Origin: Pseudomonas fulva 12-X
GTDB taxonomy: Bacteria; Pseudomonadota; Gammaproteobacteria; Pseudomonadales; Pseudomonadaceae
Length of the DNA stretch: 64,000 nt
NCBI RefSeq assembly: GCF_000213805.1
Contig: NC_015556.1
Coordinates: 4,169,001-4,233,000, forward strand
Direction of reading: 5' to 3'
In this document: positions 18,409 through 27,876 of the stretch, one piece after another
Position numbering within the stretch: position 1 is the first letter of the stretch
Layout of the letters: each line of letters opens with the position of its first letter
Program-made: the position numbers and the translations under genes
The notes under the pieces: generated by a model
Seen by the model: only the letters and a program-made list of their open reading frames with translations
The model's database searches: none
Told to the model about the DNA's origin: nothing

Positions 18409-19383
18409 GGCGGCAACGTCTGGTTACCTCCGAGCCTGAACACCTCGCTTCGCTGATTCCTCGACGGCCCACACCGCTGTCCCGGTGACTCAATCACCCT
18501 TCCTACCCACCAGAACATTGCTGCCCCGCCGCCTGACGCCCGATCAGAACCCTGAGGTGGGCGCCCTGGTGGCAAGTCCGCTCCTTTCGAACACCCCATC
18601 CAACAGCCAACGCCCTCTCGGCGTGCGTATCCGGCCATACGCACCGCAGCCTGCGCATGCCCGTCTGAACGAGATTGGTAGCGGCATTGGCAAGTAAAGC
18701 GGACATGGCAACCACACCCGCTCCTCCTCCATTTAAGGAATCGCTTGCTGCCTCGCATCGCTCGACTAGAGGCACCGAAGCGAATTCGTAGAGCCGTCCC
18801 ACAGGCAAAGCAAGCGACAGACCGAGACAATGGCTTGCCAATCGCAAATGCGTCTCAAACATGAAGAAAAGGGTCAAATCGGCGTAAGTCTGGCGCCAGA
18901 AATAAGAATGCATCGATAAACCCAGGAAAAGCGCTCTAGAACGTGATTTATTGGGAAAACAGTCAGGCAAAGCGCCACAAACCTCCACCTGAATGGACAC
19001 CCAGCAGAGACTTCAAGAAGCAATAAATTAAGAGACACTTAAATTAAAGCGAAAAAACACTTAACAAGATGAGAAAAATCCAACAATTAAAGAGAGACTT
19101 AAATCACAAACAAGAAGGCAACTATTTTTTGACGCTATAATTATGGCAATTATAAGTCATTGTTTTGTATGAATAAAAAAAATAACGAAAGTTAAGTGGC
19201 ACTTTGCCAAAACTTTCTCTTGAAGCTAAAAAAAATCCCTCATAAGATCGCCGCCAGCTCCACCCAGACCACTAACTTGCAAACCAACCAACACTCGCCG
19301 CGCACTTACTTTGCGCAGCGCGCGTCCGTGGGTGTGCATAAAAGAACCGCTACAGCCGCCAAGACTTAGTCAGGAATATATCT
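18409..19383. other. long leader and flank region upstream of algD
   Basis: There are 975 bases without a supported gene. The left half is GC-rich. It contains a perfect 8-bp hairpin (GTGCGTAT at 18623-18630, ATACGCAC at 18637-18644) and a leftward open frame at 18503-19000 that I do not trust. From about 18890 to 19260 the DNA turns markedly AT-rich, unlike anything else in the window. Canonical algD also has a long, heavily regulated upstream region. I could not find a clear AlgU-type GAACTT/TCTGA promoter; the nearest match (AAACTT at about 19218) lacks a good -10. An AGGAATAT ribosome site precedes algD. Confidence 0.5.
19026..19198. promoter_or_regulatory. repeated (C/G)ACTTAA motifs in AT-rich algD upstream DNA
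   Basis: AATTAAGAGACACTTAAAT (19026-19044) is repeated nearly exactly as AATTAAAGAGAGACTTAAAT (19085-19104). A further direct CACTTAAC lies at 19058-19065, and its inverted copy GTTAAGTG at 19191-19198. The spacing and repetition suggest binding sites for one regulator, 190-360 bases upstream of the algD start. I cannot assign the regulator. Simple AT-richness can also give such repeats. Confidence 0.4.
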
Positions 19384-20694
19384 ATGAGAATCAGCATTTT
19401 TGGTCTGGGTTACGTAGGCGCAGTCTGTGCCGGTTGTTTATCGGCCCGCGGCCACCAGGTGATTGGTGTCGATGTGTCGCAAGACAAGATCGACATGATC
19501 AATCAGGGCAAATCGCCGATCGTCGAACCTGGCCTGGCAGCGCTTCTGGATCAAGGCGTGGGCAATGGCCTGCTCAGAGGCACGACCAACGTCAGTGAAG
19601 CGGTAGCGGACAGCGAACTCTCGTTCATCGCCGTCGGCACTCCCAGCAAACGCAATGGTGATCTCGACCTCGCCTACATGGAATCGGTGTGCATGCAGAT
19701 CGGCGTAGCGCTGCGCGACAAAGCGGATCGCCACACGGTCGTCATCCGCAGCACGGTACTGCCCGGCACGGTGAAAAACGTGGTCATTCCTTTGCTGGAA
19801 ACGGCATCGGGCAAAAAAGCCGGCGTCGACTTCGGTGTAGCCACCAACCCCGAGTTCCTGCGTGAAAGCACCGCGATCAAGGACTACGACTTTCCGGCCA
19901 TGACGGTCATCGGCGAACTGGATGAGCAGTCCGGCGAACTGCTGCAAGCGCTTTACAGCGAACTGGACGCCCCGATCATCCGCAAGTCGATCGAAGTCGC
20001 CGAGATGATCAAGTACACCTGCAACGTCTGGCACGCCACCAAAGTCAGTTTCGCCAATGAAATCGGCAACATCGCCAAAGCGTGCGGCGTCGATGGTCGT
20101 GAAGTCATGGACGTGGTCTGCCAGGATCACAAGCTCAATCTGTCGCGTTACTACCTGCGCCCAGGGTTCGCCTTCGGCGGCTCCTGCCTGCCCAAGGACG
20201 TGCGTGCGCTGACCTATCGCGCAGGGCAAATGGACGTCGAACACCCGTTGCTGGCCGCCATCATGCCGAGCAACCGCGTTCAGGTTAAACGCGCCTACGA
20301 CATGATTTCCCACCACGGCAAACGCAAGGTCGGCCTGCTCGGCCTGAGCTTCAAGGCCGGCACCGACGACCTGCGAGAAAGCCCTCTGGTAGAGCTGGCG
20401 GAGATGCTTATCGGCAAAGGCTATGACCTGCGCATCTTCGACAGCAACGTGGAATACGCCAGGGTCTTCGGCGCCAACAAGGAATACATCGAATCGAAGA
20501 TTCCCCATGTTTCCTCCCTGCTCTGTCAGGAGCTCGATGAAGTGGTAGGCGAATCCGATGTGCTGATCATCGGCAACGGTGACAAGCGCTTTGCCGAAGT
20601 GATGAGCAACGCGGGTGACGACAAGCAGTTCATCGACCTCTTCGGGTTCATGACACACACCAGCAACTCCACCAAAGAAGGCATCTGCTGGTAA
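19384..20694 (+). CDS. algD: GDP-mannose 6-dehydrogenase AlgD
   Basis: This 436-residue enzyme is the same length as P. aeruginosa AlgD and very close to it along its whole length. It has an N-terminal NAD site (MRISIFGLGYVGAVCAGCLS), the TVVIRSTVLPGT block, the NPEFLRESTAIKDYDFP block, and the catalytic cysteine in FAFGGSCLPKDVRALTYR. The end GICW is typical. It oxidises GDP-mannose to GDP-mannuronate in two steps, the committed step of alginate synthesis. It opens the cluster, as in all known alginate operons, behind a long upstream region. Confidence 0.98.
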   Translation: MRISIFGLGYVGAVCAGCLSARGHQVIGVDVSQDKIDMINQGKSPIVEPGLAALLDQGVGNGLLRGTTNVSEAVADSELSFIAVGTPSKRNGDLDLAYMESVCMQIGVALRDKADRHTVVIRSTVLPGTVKNVVIPLLETASGKKAGVDFGVATNPEFLRESTAIKDYDFPAMTVIGELDEQSGELLQALYSELDAPIIRKSIEVAEMIKYTCNVWHATKVSFANEIGNIAKACGVDGREVMDVVCQDHKLNLSRYYLRPGFAFGGSCLPKDVRALTYRAGQMDVEHPLLAAIMPSNRVQVKRAYDMISHHGKRKVGLLGLSFKAGTDDLRESPLVELAEMLIGKGYDLRIFDSNVEYARVFGANKEYIESKIPHVSSLLCQELDEVVGESDVLIIGNGDKRFAEVMSNAGDDKQFIDLFGFMTHTSNSTKEGICW

Positions 20695-20784
20695 GCAGCT
20701 GAGCACGGGCGCTCTTCAGGAGCGCCAGCGGACTTCATCGTTAACAGCTGCCTTGCATGAGCAGTTGCTCTGAGGAGATGCACC

Positions 20785-22212
20785 ATGATTCCCCTGATTC
20801 TGTCCGGCGGTAGCGGCTCACGGCTCTGGCCGCTGTCTCGCAAGCTGTACCCCAAGCAGTTCCTGGCACTGACCAGCAGCGAAACCATGTTCCAGCAAAC
20901 CCTCCAGCGCCTGGCGCATGAAGGCATGGGCAAACCCATGATCGTTTGCAACGAAACGCATCGTTTCATCGTGAGCGAGCAGCTGGCCGCCATCGATTGC
21001 ACGGCCCAGACGATTTTGCTCGAGCCCTTTGGCCGCAACACGGCGCCCGCAGTGGCGATTGCCGCCATGCACCTGCTCGCCGAGGGGCGCGATGAATTAT
21101 TGCTGGTGCTGCCGGCCGATCATGTCATCGAAGAGGTAGGCATCTTTCATCACGCGCTTGGCGCTGCACGCGAGGCCGCCGAGCGAGGCGAGCTGGTTCT
21201 GTTCGGTGTGCCCGCCAAGCGCCCGGAAACCGGTTACGGCTACATCAAGGCTGGTGCCAGCAGCAAACAGCTGCCCGCAGGTGTGCTGGATGTCGAGCGC
21301 TTCGTTGAAAAGCCTGATCTGCCCACCGCGAGCGAGTTCGTCGCCAGCGGCGATTACTTCTGGAACAGCGGGATGTTCCTGTTCCGCTGCAGCCGCTATC
21401 TGGAAGAGCTCAAGCGTCACGACCCCGACATCTACGACACCTGCCAGTTGGCCCTCAGCCAGAGTGAAGTCGACCTTCAGTTCATTCGTATCGACCCCAA
21501 GGCATTCGAATGCTGCCCGGACAACTCCATCGACTACGCGGTAATGGAAAAGGCCGATCGCACCTGCGTCGTCCCCCTGTCTGCAGGATGGAATGACGTT
21601 GGCTCCTGGTCGGCGATCTGGGATGTGCAGGCAAAGGACGTCAATGGCAATAGCCACACCGGCGACGTGATCGTGCATGACAGCCGCAACTGCCTGGTTC
21701 ACAGCGCCCACAAGCTGGTCACCCTGGTCGGCCTGGACAACGTGGTGGTGGTGGAAACCAAGGACGCGGTGATGGTTGCCCACAAGGATCGTGTGCAGGA
21801 CGTCAAGCACCTGGTGAACGCCCTGTCATCGCAAGGCAGGCCCGAAGCGGAGAACCACTGCGAGGTCTATCGCCCCTGGGGCAGCTACGACTCCATCGAC
21901 AACGGCCACCGCTTCCAGGTCAAACGCATCATGGTCAAGCCGGGGGCGAGCCTGTCGCTGCAAAAGCATCACCACCGGGCAGAACACTGGATCGTGGTCA
22001 CCGGCACCGCGAAAGTCACCTGTGACGACAAGACATTCCTGCTCTCGGAAAACCAGTCCACCTATATCCCCATCGCATCGGTACACCGCCTCGCCAACCC
22101 CGGGAAGATTCCGCTGGAAATCATCGAGGTGCAATCGGGCAGTTATCTGGGTGAAGACGATATCGAGCGCTTCGACGACGTATACGGGCGAACGGACGCC
22201 ACGCTCAACTGA
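20785..22212 (+). CDS. algA: mannose-6-phosphate isomerase / mannose-1-phosphate guanylyltransferase AlgA
   Basis: This 475-residue bifunctional enzyme has an N-terminal nucleotidyltransferase domain (MIPLILSGGSGSRLWPLSRK, FGRNTAPAVAIAAM, FVEKPD) and a C-terminal type II isomerase cupin (RPWGSYDSID, QKHHHRAEHWIVVTGTA, NQSTYIPIASVHRLANP). It interconverts fructose-6-phosphate and mannose-6-phosphate and makes GDP-mannose from mannose-1-phosphate. It lies 90 bases after algD, with GAGGAGATG before the ATG. In the canonical operon algA is the last gene; here it is second. The high similarity to AlgA rather than WbpW/PslB-like enzymes is my reading of the sequence. Confidence 0.95.
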   Translation: MIPLILSGGSGSRLWPLSRKLYPKQFLALTSSETMFQQTLQRLAHEGMGKPMIVCNETHRFIVSEQLAAIDCTAQTILLEPFGRNTAPAVAIAAMHLLAEGRDELLLVLPADHVIEEVGIFHHALGAAREAAERGELVLFGVPAKRPETGYGYIKAGASSKQLPAGVLDVERFVEKPDLPTASEFVASGDYFWNSGMFLFRCSRYLEELKRHDPDIYDTCQLALSQSEVDLQFIRIDPKAFECCPDNSIDYAVMEKADRTCVVPLSAGWNDVGSWSAIWDVQAKDVNGNSHTGDVIVHDSRNCLVHSAHKLVTLVGLDNVVVVETKDAVMVAHKDRVQDVKHLVNALSSQGRPEAENHCEVYRPWGSYDSIDNGHRFQVKRIMVKPGASLSLQKHHHRAEHWIVVTGTAKVTCDDKTFLLSENQSTYIPIASVHRLANPGKIPLEIIEVQSGSYLGEDDIERFDDVYGRTDATLN

Positions 22213-22287
22213 TTACCCCCACTTACACACCATCGGCCTAACGCCGGATGGCGGTAAAGAGCGGCTTCAACAAAGGGAATACATGAC

Positions 22288-23820
22288 ATGCGCAGGTATC
22301 TTTCCGGTGCTCTGGATTGGATCGAGACATCGGCATTTTTCGGCAAGTTCTGTGGCTGGGCGTGCCTGTTCGCCCTCATAGCCCTGGCGTCCGAGCTGGT
22401 CGCGCCCGAATATCTCGACCCGTCGCACCAGAAGTTCATCTTCATCATCGGCGCGCTTGGCATGTGGCGCTATGGCAATGCGATCACCCATTACCTGCGT
22501 GGCATGTACTTTCTGCACTGGCGCTTTCCCAGAATGCGCAAGGCCGTGCAACGCATGGGCCCGGCGGCGTTGCCCGATCACATGTTCATGATCGTGACGA
22601 GCTTCCGCATTCCGACCCACACGACCTTCAAGGTGTATCAGTCGGTTCTCCAGGAGGTCCAGCGCCTGCCCGTTCCCTGCACGATCATCGCGTCGATCGT
22701 CGAGAAAGGTGACGAGAACTTCATCAAGGACATCATGCGCCGGGAAATTCAGGGCCGTGATGACATCAAGCTGATCATCGTGCGCGCTCGCGGTACCGGC
22801 AAACGCGACGGCCTGGCCCACGCGTTTCGTTCGCTGTCGCGGCAGATGCCTCTGGAAAATGCCGTGGTGGGCGTAGTCGACGGCGACACCATGATGCTAC
22901 CCGGCTGCGTCGAGCGTGCCGTGAGCCTGTTCGCCTACCTGCCGAGCGTCGGCGGCATCACCACCAACGAGTTCTGCGAGGTGGAAGGCAGCTCGCTGAT
23001 CAAGCAGTGGCACACCATGCGCTTCGTGCAGCGCCACATCAACATGTGTTCGATGGCGCTCTCCAAGCGGGTGCTGACCCTGACCGGGCGCCTGTCGTTC
23101 TTCCGCGCCAGCGTGATGACCAACCCCGAGTTCATCAAGGACGTCGAAGCCGACTTCCTCGATCACTGGCGCTTGGGCCGCTTCCAGTTCCTGACCGGCG
23201 ATGACAAGTCGTCCTGGTTCAGCCTGATGCGCGCCGGCTGGGACACCTTCTACGTTCCCGACAGCCACACCCTCACGGTGGAGCATCCACCAGACAACAG
23301 CTTCCTGCGCGCGACCCGCCAGCTGATGTATCGCTGGTACGGCAACTCGCTGCGCCAGAACTTCCGCGCCACCACGCTGCTGGGTATGGACCGACTCGGG
23401 CTGTTCACCATGTACGTGCTGTACGACCAGCGCGTGTCCATGTGGACCTGCCTGATGGGCTTGTCCGCATCGGTGGTCGCCGGCCTGCTGTTCGGCATCC
23501 AGTACCTGCTGCTCTACCTGTTCTGGGTGCTGCTGTCGCGCACGCTGGTGACCTTGCTGTTCACCTTCGCCAGGCATCCGGTGTCGCCGATTTATCCGTT
23601 CGTTCTTTATTACAACCAGATCGTGGGCTCGGTCATGAAGGTTTACACCATGTTCCACATGGACCTGCAGAGCTGGACCCGCCAGAAAACCACACTCAGC
23701 AACGGCAGCGTCAACTTTGACGCGGCCCTCAACCGCTGGACCTCGAAAGCGATGCTGCTGTCTTCGCTCGCCATCTTCTTCGGGGTCATTTCGGTTCTGC
23801 TCGATTTCACGAAACCTTAA
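22288..23820 (+). CDS. alg8: mannuronan synthase catalytic subunit Alg8
   Basis: This 510-residue membrane glycosyltransferase of family 2 has N-terminal helices (about 18-38 and 48-70), a cytoplasmic catalytic domain with VVGVVDGDTMM as the metal/UDP-type DxD site, a DVEADFLDHW block and FLTGDDKSSW. A QLMYRWYGNSLRQNFRAT stretch corresponds to the acceptor-binding motif. Helices follow from about residue 375 to 490. It polymerises GDP-mannuronate at the inner membrane. The closing FHMDLQSWTRQKTTL is a strong Alg8 marker. It is followed 13 bases later by alg44. Confidence 0.97.
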   Translation: MRRYLSGALDWIETSAFFGKFCGWACLFALIALASELVAPEYLDPSHQKFIFIIGALGMWRYGNAITHYLRGMYFLHWRFPRMRKAVQRMGPAALPDHMFMIVTSFRIPTHTTFKVYQSVLQEVQRLPVPCTIIASIVEKGDENFIKDIMRREIQGRDDIKLIIVRARGTGKRDGLAHAFRSLSRQMPLENAVVGVVDGDTMMLPGCVERAVSLFAYLPSVGGITTNEFCEVEGSSLIKQWHTMRFVQRHINMCSMALSKRVLTLTGRLSFFRASVMTNPEFIKDVEADFLDHWRLGRFQFLTGDDKSSWFSLMRAGWDTFYVPDSHTLTVEHPPDNSFLRATRQLMYRWYGNSLRQNFRATTLLGMDRLGLFTMYVLYDQRVSMWTCLMGLSASVVAGLLFGIQYLLLYLFWVLLSRTLVTLLFTFARHPVSPIYPFVLYYNQIVGSVMKVYTMFHMDLQSWTRQKTTLSNGSVNFDAALNRWTSKAMLLSSLAIFFGVISVLLDFTKP

Positions 23821-23833
23821 GTAGGCGACCGCT

Positions 23834-24976
23834 ATGAACTCTTCAGCCTCACCCACCAATGTCGTACATGAAGCCATCGACGAGCGTCAGTACGTGCGCA
23901 CCAAGATTCCGGCCAAGGTGCTGCTCAACGGCAATGGCATCAAACAGCTGGAATGTGAAATCCAGGATATCTCGCTGGGCGGCATGTGCCTGATCTATGA
24001 CCAGCCCCTGACCCTGGGCAGCCTGTTCAATGCCTCGATCCAGCTAAAACTGAACAAGATCGACCTGAACATCGACGCCAAGGTGAAGATCGTTTCCCAG
24101 CGCGGCCATGAGGTGGGCGCCGAGTTCGTCGAACTCGACCGCCAGAAGCGCGACATTCTGCGCTACATCATCAGTGCCTACATGTCCGGCGAAATCGCCG
24201 ACATCAACGGCCTGTTCAACGTGATGCAGCGCGAGAACTACATCAAGGAGCGCAAGCAGAAGCACAGCAGCTCGCGCACAGCCGGCGACCGTCTCAAGGC
24301 GGTAATCGGTACCCTGCTGTTCCTGGGCCTCGGCCTGGCCGCGCTTGGCCTGATCGCCTACAAGAGCTACCTGCTGTTCTTCCGCGTGCAAGCGGCCCAG
24401 GCCATCGTCAGCGCCAACGCTTACGTGGTGGCGATGCCGGACAACGGCTACGTGAAATACCTGCTGGCACCCAACCAGGCCGAGGTCAAGGTTGGCGAGC
24501 CGGTCGCCAGCGTCTCCAGCCAACTGGCCGCGACGTTCACCACGCCATCCGACATCCAGGCCCTGGCCAACCTGTCGCAGACCGACCTGCAGTTGCTGAT
24601 GGGCCGCGCACTGATCGAAACCGTGATCGCCAGCCCCTGTGATTGCGAGGTGTTCTTCCCGGGCCAGAAGCTGGACGGTTACGCCTACAAATACGCACCG
24701 CTGATGCACCTGCTGCCGCGCAACGAGGCGCTGTTCGTCAAGGCGACGATTCCATTCGACCAACTGGACAAGATGTCGCGTGTCGACTCGGTACGCATGC
24801 AGGTGCTGGGCATCGATGAGCCCATCAACGGCAGCGTCGTTTCCAGCAGCGTCGATGAGCAGAATCAGACCCTGATCCTGACCATCAAGCCGGAGCGCGA
24901 GCTGCCTCGCGACGCTTATCAGAAGCCGGTGTCCGTGGACCTGTTCCTCGGCCTGCCCATGATCGCGCAGCTCTAA
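23834..24976 (+). CDS. alg44: c-di-GMP receptor and co-polymerase Alg44
   Basis: This 380-residue protein has an N-terminal PilZ domain (about 15-125) with both c-di-GMP signatures: RQYVR (Arg18, Arg22) and DISLGG. One membrane helix (about 160-182) and a periplasmic HlyD-like region follow. P. aeruginosa Alg44 is 389 residues with the same layout. Binding of c-di-GMP to the PilZ domain activates polymerisation by Alg8. The motifs are intact, so the protein should still answer to c-di-GMP. It is directly followed by algK with nine bases between. Confidence 0.96.
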   Translation: MNSSASPTNVVHEAIDERQYVRTKIPAKVLLNGNGIKQLECEIQDISLGGMCLIYDQPLTLGSLFNASIQLKLNKIDLNIDAKVKIVSQRGHEVGAEFVELDRQKRDILRYIISAYMSGEIADINGLFNVMQRENYIKERKQKHSSSRTAGDRLKAVIGTLLFLGLGLAALGLIAYKSYLLFFRVQAAQAIVSANAYVVAMPDNGYVKYLLAPNQAEVKVGEPVASVSSQLAATFTTPSDIQALANLSQTDLQLLMGRALIETVIASPCDCEVFFPGQKLDGYAYKYAPLMHLLPRNEALFVKATIPFDQLDKMSRVDSVRMQVLGIDEPINGSVVSSSVDEQNQTLILTIKPERELPRDAYQKPVSVDLFLGLPMIAQL

Positions 24977-24985
24977 GGATTGGCC

Positions 24986-26446
24986 ATGAAGCTGCTACCG
25001 CCTTACGCCACTTTGCTCGGTACCGCGCTGCTAGGCATCAGCTTCAGCGCGACTGCAGTCGCCGGGCAGAGCCTGGAGCAGATCCGCTATGCACTGTTCA
25101 AGGATCCGGCTGCCCCGGTAGAGGCTGACCTGCGGTTGCTGGCCGAGCGCGACCGCACGGCTCAGCACCTGCTGGGCAATGTGCTCGCCAGCGACCCGGC
25201 AAGAATCCGCGAAGCCGCACAGGTCTACCAGGCGGCGTTCGATGACGGCCGCGGCGATATCGCCGCACTCGGCTCGCTCGCCCGCCTGCTGGACCGCACG
25301 CCACGTTTGCGTCTCGAACTGGCCGATTACATGCGCGACTCCCTGCAACGTTTCCCCCACGACCGTGACGTGCGCAGCCTCAACGCCAGCCTGGAAGTCT
25401 TCGTCACCTACCCCGAGCTGTTCAGCATCGCCCAGGTGAACGACCTGATCGCGCTGTACGATCGCTCCTGTCTGTTGCAGTGCAGCAGCGATCTTTACCG
25501 CGCGGTACTGGCCGAGCGGCAGCAGCATCCGGACGAAGCCAGGACCTGGTACGAGCGCGCGATAATGACCGACGTCCGCGCGGTCGATCGCTACTACCAG
25601 CTGCTGGGCGAGCAGCGCGATCCGCTGTTCGCGGCGTTTGCCCGCAGCCGGATAGGCGAAGCCAATCGCATGCCGGTCGAAGTGGTGCATCGCATCGGCA
25701 CCCAGCTCGACAGCATCAGCGCCGAGCGGTCGGTGGGCCTGCGCTATCCGTTGCCCCCCAGCCAGGCGGAACTCGATCGCCTGCCCGAAGCGCAACGTAA
25801 CGCTCGCCGCGAACAGATCGACCAGGTGCGCACGCAGATCGAGAACGAAGCCAAGACGCTGCGCGGCGATGCACTGCTGTGGCTCGACAATGCGGTCAAC
25901 CGTGGCTGGGTGCCAGCCATGGTGGCCAAGGTCAATTTCATGACCTCGTCACCGACCGAGAACAGCGCCGAAGACACGGCCGCACTGATCGACCGCATCG
26001 CACAAACCGAACCGACCCGCGCCAAGGCGCTGCGCGTCTCGCTGTACCTGGTGACCAGCTGGAGCACCCTCGATCCGTACCAAGCCCAGGCGCTGATCAA
26101 CGAACTGGCCACCAGCCGTTACCGCGACGCCGAGCTGTTGCAGGGCGACCTGTACAGCCACGGCGGCCTCGACGAACCCGACCAGTACAAAGCGCTGGCG
26201 ATCTATCAGCGTATCGCGGCCGGTGGCTCGTCCACCGCCTATTACCGCATGGCCTCGGTGTATGCCAGCGCCCGGGCGATCTGCTACGAGCCGGTCAAGG
26301 CCTATGCCTATGCGCGCGTGGCCGTCGACTACGGCGACAGCCGCGCCCGCAGCCTGGTGCTCGAACTGCAGCGCACGCTCACCCCGAGCGAGCTCGACAA
26401 GGCCCAACTCCTGCACGCCACTCTGCTCAAGGATGCGCCGCAATGA
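24986..26446 (+). CDS. algK: AlgK-like periplasmic TPR/Sel1 scaffold protein, no lipobox
   Basis: This 486-residue secreted protein is made of helical repeat units; the last (about 415-450, AYYRMASVYAS...KAYAYARVAVDYGDSRA) are Sel1-like. Position between alg44 and algE and the repeat content identify it as the AlgK counterpart, which in P. aeruginosa (about 475 residues) is an outer-membrane lipoprotein guiding polymer to AlgE. Here the signal peptide MKLLPPYATLLGTALLGIS...AVAG has no cysteine in the first 30 residues, so it is not a lipoprotein by this start. The ATG at 24986 has AAGGAT five bases before it; a TTG two codons earlier changes nothing. Sequence similarity to AlgK is modest. Confidence 0.82.
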   Translation: MKLLPPYATLLGTALLGISFSATAVAGQSLEQIRYALFKDPAAPVEADLRLLAERDRTAQHLLGNVLASDPARIREAAQVYQAAFDDGRGDIAALGSLARLLDRTPRLRLELADYMRDSLQRFPHDRDVRSLNASLEVFVTYPELFSIAQVNDLIALYDRSCLLQCSSDLYRAVLAERQQHPDEARTWYERAIMTDVRAVDRYYQLLGEQRDPLFAAFARSRIGEANRMPVEVVHRIGTQLDSISAERSVGLRYPLPPSQAELDRLPEAQRNARREQIDQVRTQIENEAKTLRGDALLWLDNAVNRGWVPAMVAKVNFMTSSPTENSAEDTAALIDRIAQTEPTRAKALRVSLYLVTSWSTLDPYQAQALINELATSRYRDAELLQGDLYSHGGLDEPDQYKALAIYQRIAAGGSSTAYYRMASVYASARAICYEPVKAYAYARVAVDYGDSRARSLVLELQRTLTPSELDKAQLLHATLLKDAPQ

Positions 26447-27864
26447 CCCCCATTACGCGTTACGGTTTGAGCGCGCTGACGCTCGCCCTGCTCCATTCAC
26501 ACGCCTGGGCTGAAGACGAGCCTGCGCCCGTTCAGCCATTCGCCGAACCGGTGGTGACTTCGGAGTTTTTCCAGAAGCTGACCCTGCAGACCGGCTACGG
26601 CCCGCAGGATTCGACCGTCGGCAATGGCCGCAAGGTGTTCCAGAGTTACCGCTACGAGCCCTCCTTCAGCTGGTACTCGCCCGAAAAACGCTGGGCCAAG
26701 TGGCAGGTTTTCGGGCGTGCCTGGGTCAACTACAACACCAGCCAGACCTCTACGGGTCTGCAGGAAGACAACAACAGCAATCGTGAAGCACGTGAACGCC
26801 CCGAGTATTTCTACTCCGAGCTGCGCGAGTTCTACGTGCGACGCAACCTGCTTGGCGATGATCCGCGCTACTCGCTGACCCTGGGTCGGCAGAGCTATTC
26901 CGATCGTTACGGCATCTGGTGGGACGACACCTTCGAATCGGTACGCTTCAACTATCAGGACGCCAACAGCAGCGGTTTCCTCGCTGCCGGCAAGAAGTTC
27001 TATTACTACAACACCGACATCAACACCCTCGACGAGACCGACAAGGACATCTTCTACGGCCTGGGCGAATACGCCTGGCGCTGGAGGCAGGGGCATACCG
27101 CAGGCGTACGCATGCTGTATGAAAACGATTACTCCGACAGCAACGTCAATGATCGCCAGGACTTCCAAGGCCTGCGAGCCGGCCTGTTCTTCGAGGGGCA
27201 AAACCTCGATCTGGCTGCGCTCAGCGATTATCACCTGGAGCTTGCCACCCTGCGCGGCAACATCGACAGCACCGATGGCAATGGCGTGCAGAGCAGCGAC
27301 ACCACGCGCGGCTGGGCACTGCTCGGCGAGGTGGGTAAGCGCTTTCAGGATCTGCCCTGGACGCCACGCTTCGCCCTGCGGGCCGGCATCACCGACAAAC
27401 CGGATGATGCCAACGATGGCTTTTACCTCAACCGCATCCAGTCCGACCGTGTCGTCGATCCGGAGCGCTACAGCTCGCGCCTGATCAGCTCGTTCATCAA
27501 CGTCAACGTGCGCAACCTGCAGTACTACGGCTTCGCCCTGGAAACCCAGCCAACCCCCCGCACGTCACTGGATTTCAAGGTCAGCGATCTGTACCTGCGC
27601 AACGAGAACGGTGAGCTGCCCATCCGCATCGACAGCGACCAGCGCCGTGCCCGCAATCAGCAGATCACCCTGGGTAACAACAGCGGCCGCTCCATCGGCC
27701 AGGTCGTGGATGTGAACTACTACTGGCGCATGTTCCCGATCGCGTACGAAGGCAAACACCTGAACCTCAACACCCTGGTCAGCGCCAGCTACCTGCGCGC
27801 AGGTGAAGCGGTGCAAAGCGGCGATGACTACCAGCTGACGCTGGGCATCGTGATTCGCTATTGA
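26443..27864 (+). CDS. algE: outer-membrane alginate export porin AlgE
   Basis: This 473-residue protein has a signal peptide (MTPITRYGLSALTLALLHSHAWA) and alternating beta-strand pattern throughout, ending with the outer-membrane-type strand YQLTLGIVIRY. Blocks such as LTLGRQSYSDRYGIWWDD and NRIQSDRVVDPERYSS match AlgE (490 residues in P. aeruginosa), the 18-stranded barrel that exports the polymer. Its ATG overlaps the algK stop by four bases (ATGA), so the two export genes are coupled. A longer reading frame upstream is a shadow of algK. Confidence 0.95.
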   Translation: MTPITRYGLSALTLALLHSHAWAEDEPAPVQPFAEPVVTSEFFQKLTLQTGYGPQDSTVGNGRKVFQSYRYEPSFSWYSPEKRWAKWQVFGRAWVNYNTSQTSTGLQEDNNSNREARERPEYFYSELREFYVRRNLLGDDPRYSLTLGRQSYSDRYGIWWDDTFESVRFNYQDANSSGFLAAGKKFYYYNTDINTLDETDKDIFYGLGEYAWRWRQGHTAGVRMLYENDYSDSNVNDRQDFQGLRAGLFFEGQNLDLAALSDYHLELATLRGNIDSTDGNGVQSSDTTRGWALLGEVGKRFQDLPWTPRFALRAGITDKPDDANDGFYLNRIQSDRVVDPERYSSRLISSFINVNVRNLQYYGFALETQPTPRTSLDFKVSDLYLRNENGELPIRIDSDQRRARNQQITLGNNSGRSIGQVVDVNYYWRMFPIAYEGKHLNLNTLVSASYLRAGEAVQSGDDYQLTLGIVIRY

Positions 27865-27876
27865 GGTGCATGGATC

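Noticed and set aside
18503..19000. 165-residue minus-strand frame between ykgJ and algD
   Set aside because: No family resemblance, no convincing ribosome site, and it spans a change in base composition. I considered an intron or transposon remnant but found no motif to support it.
19210..19250. AlgU-type promoter before algD (AAACTT and following bases)
   Set aside because: The -35 is imperfect and I see no TCTGA-like -10 at 16-17 bases; not strong enough to list as a feature.
25879..26442. N-terminal extension of AlgE by about 190 residues
   Set aside because: The longer frame runs opposite in phase through algK; the internal ATG at 26443 opens a clean signal peptide and overlaps the algK stop in ATGA form.
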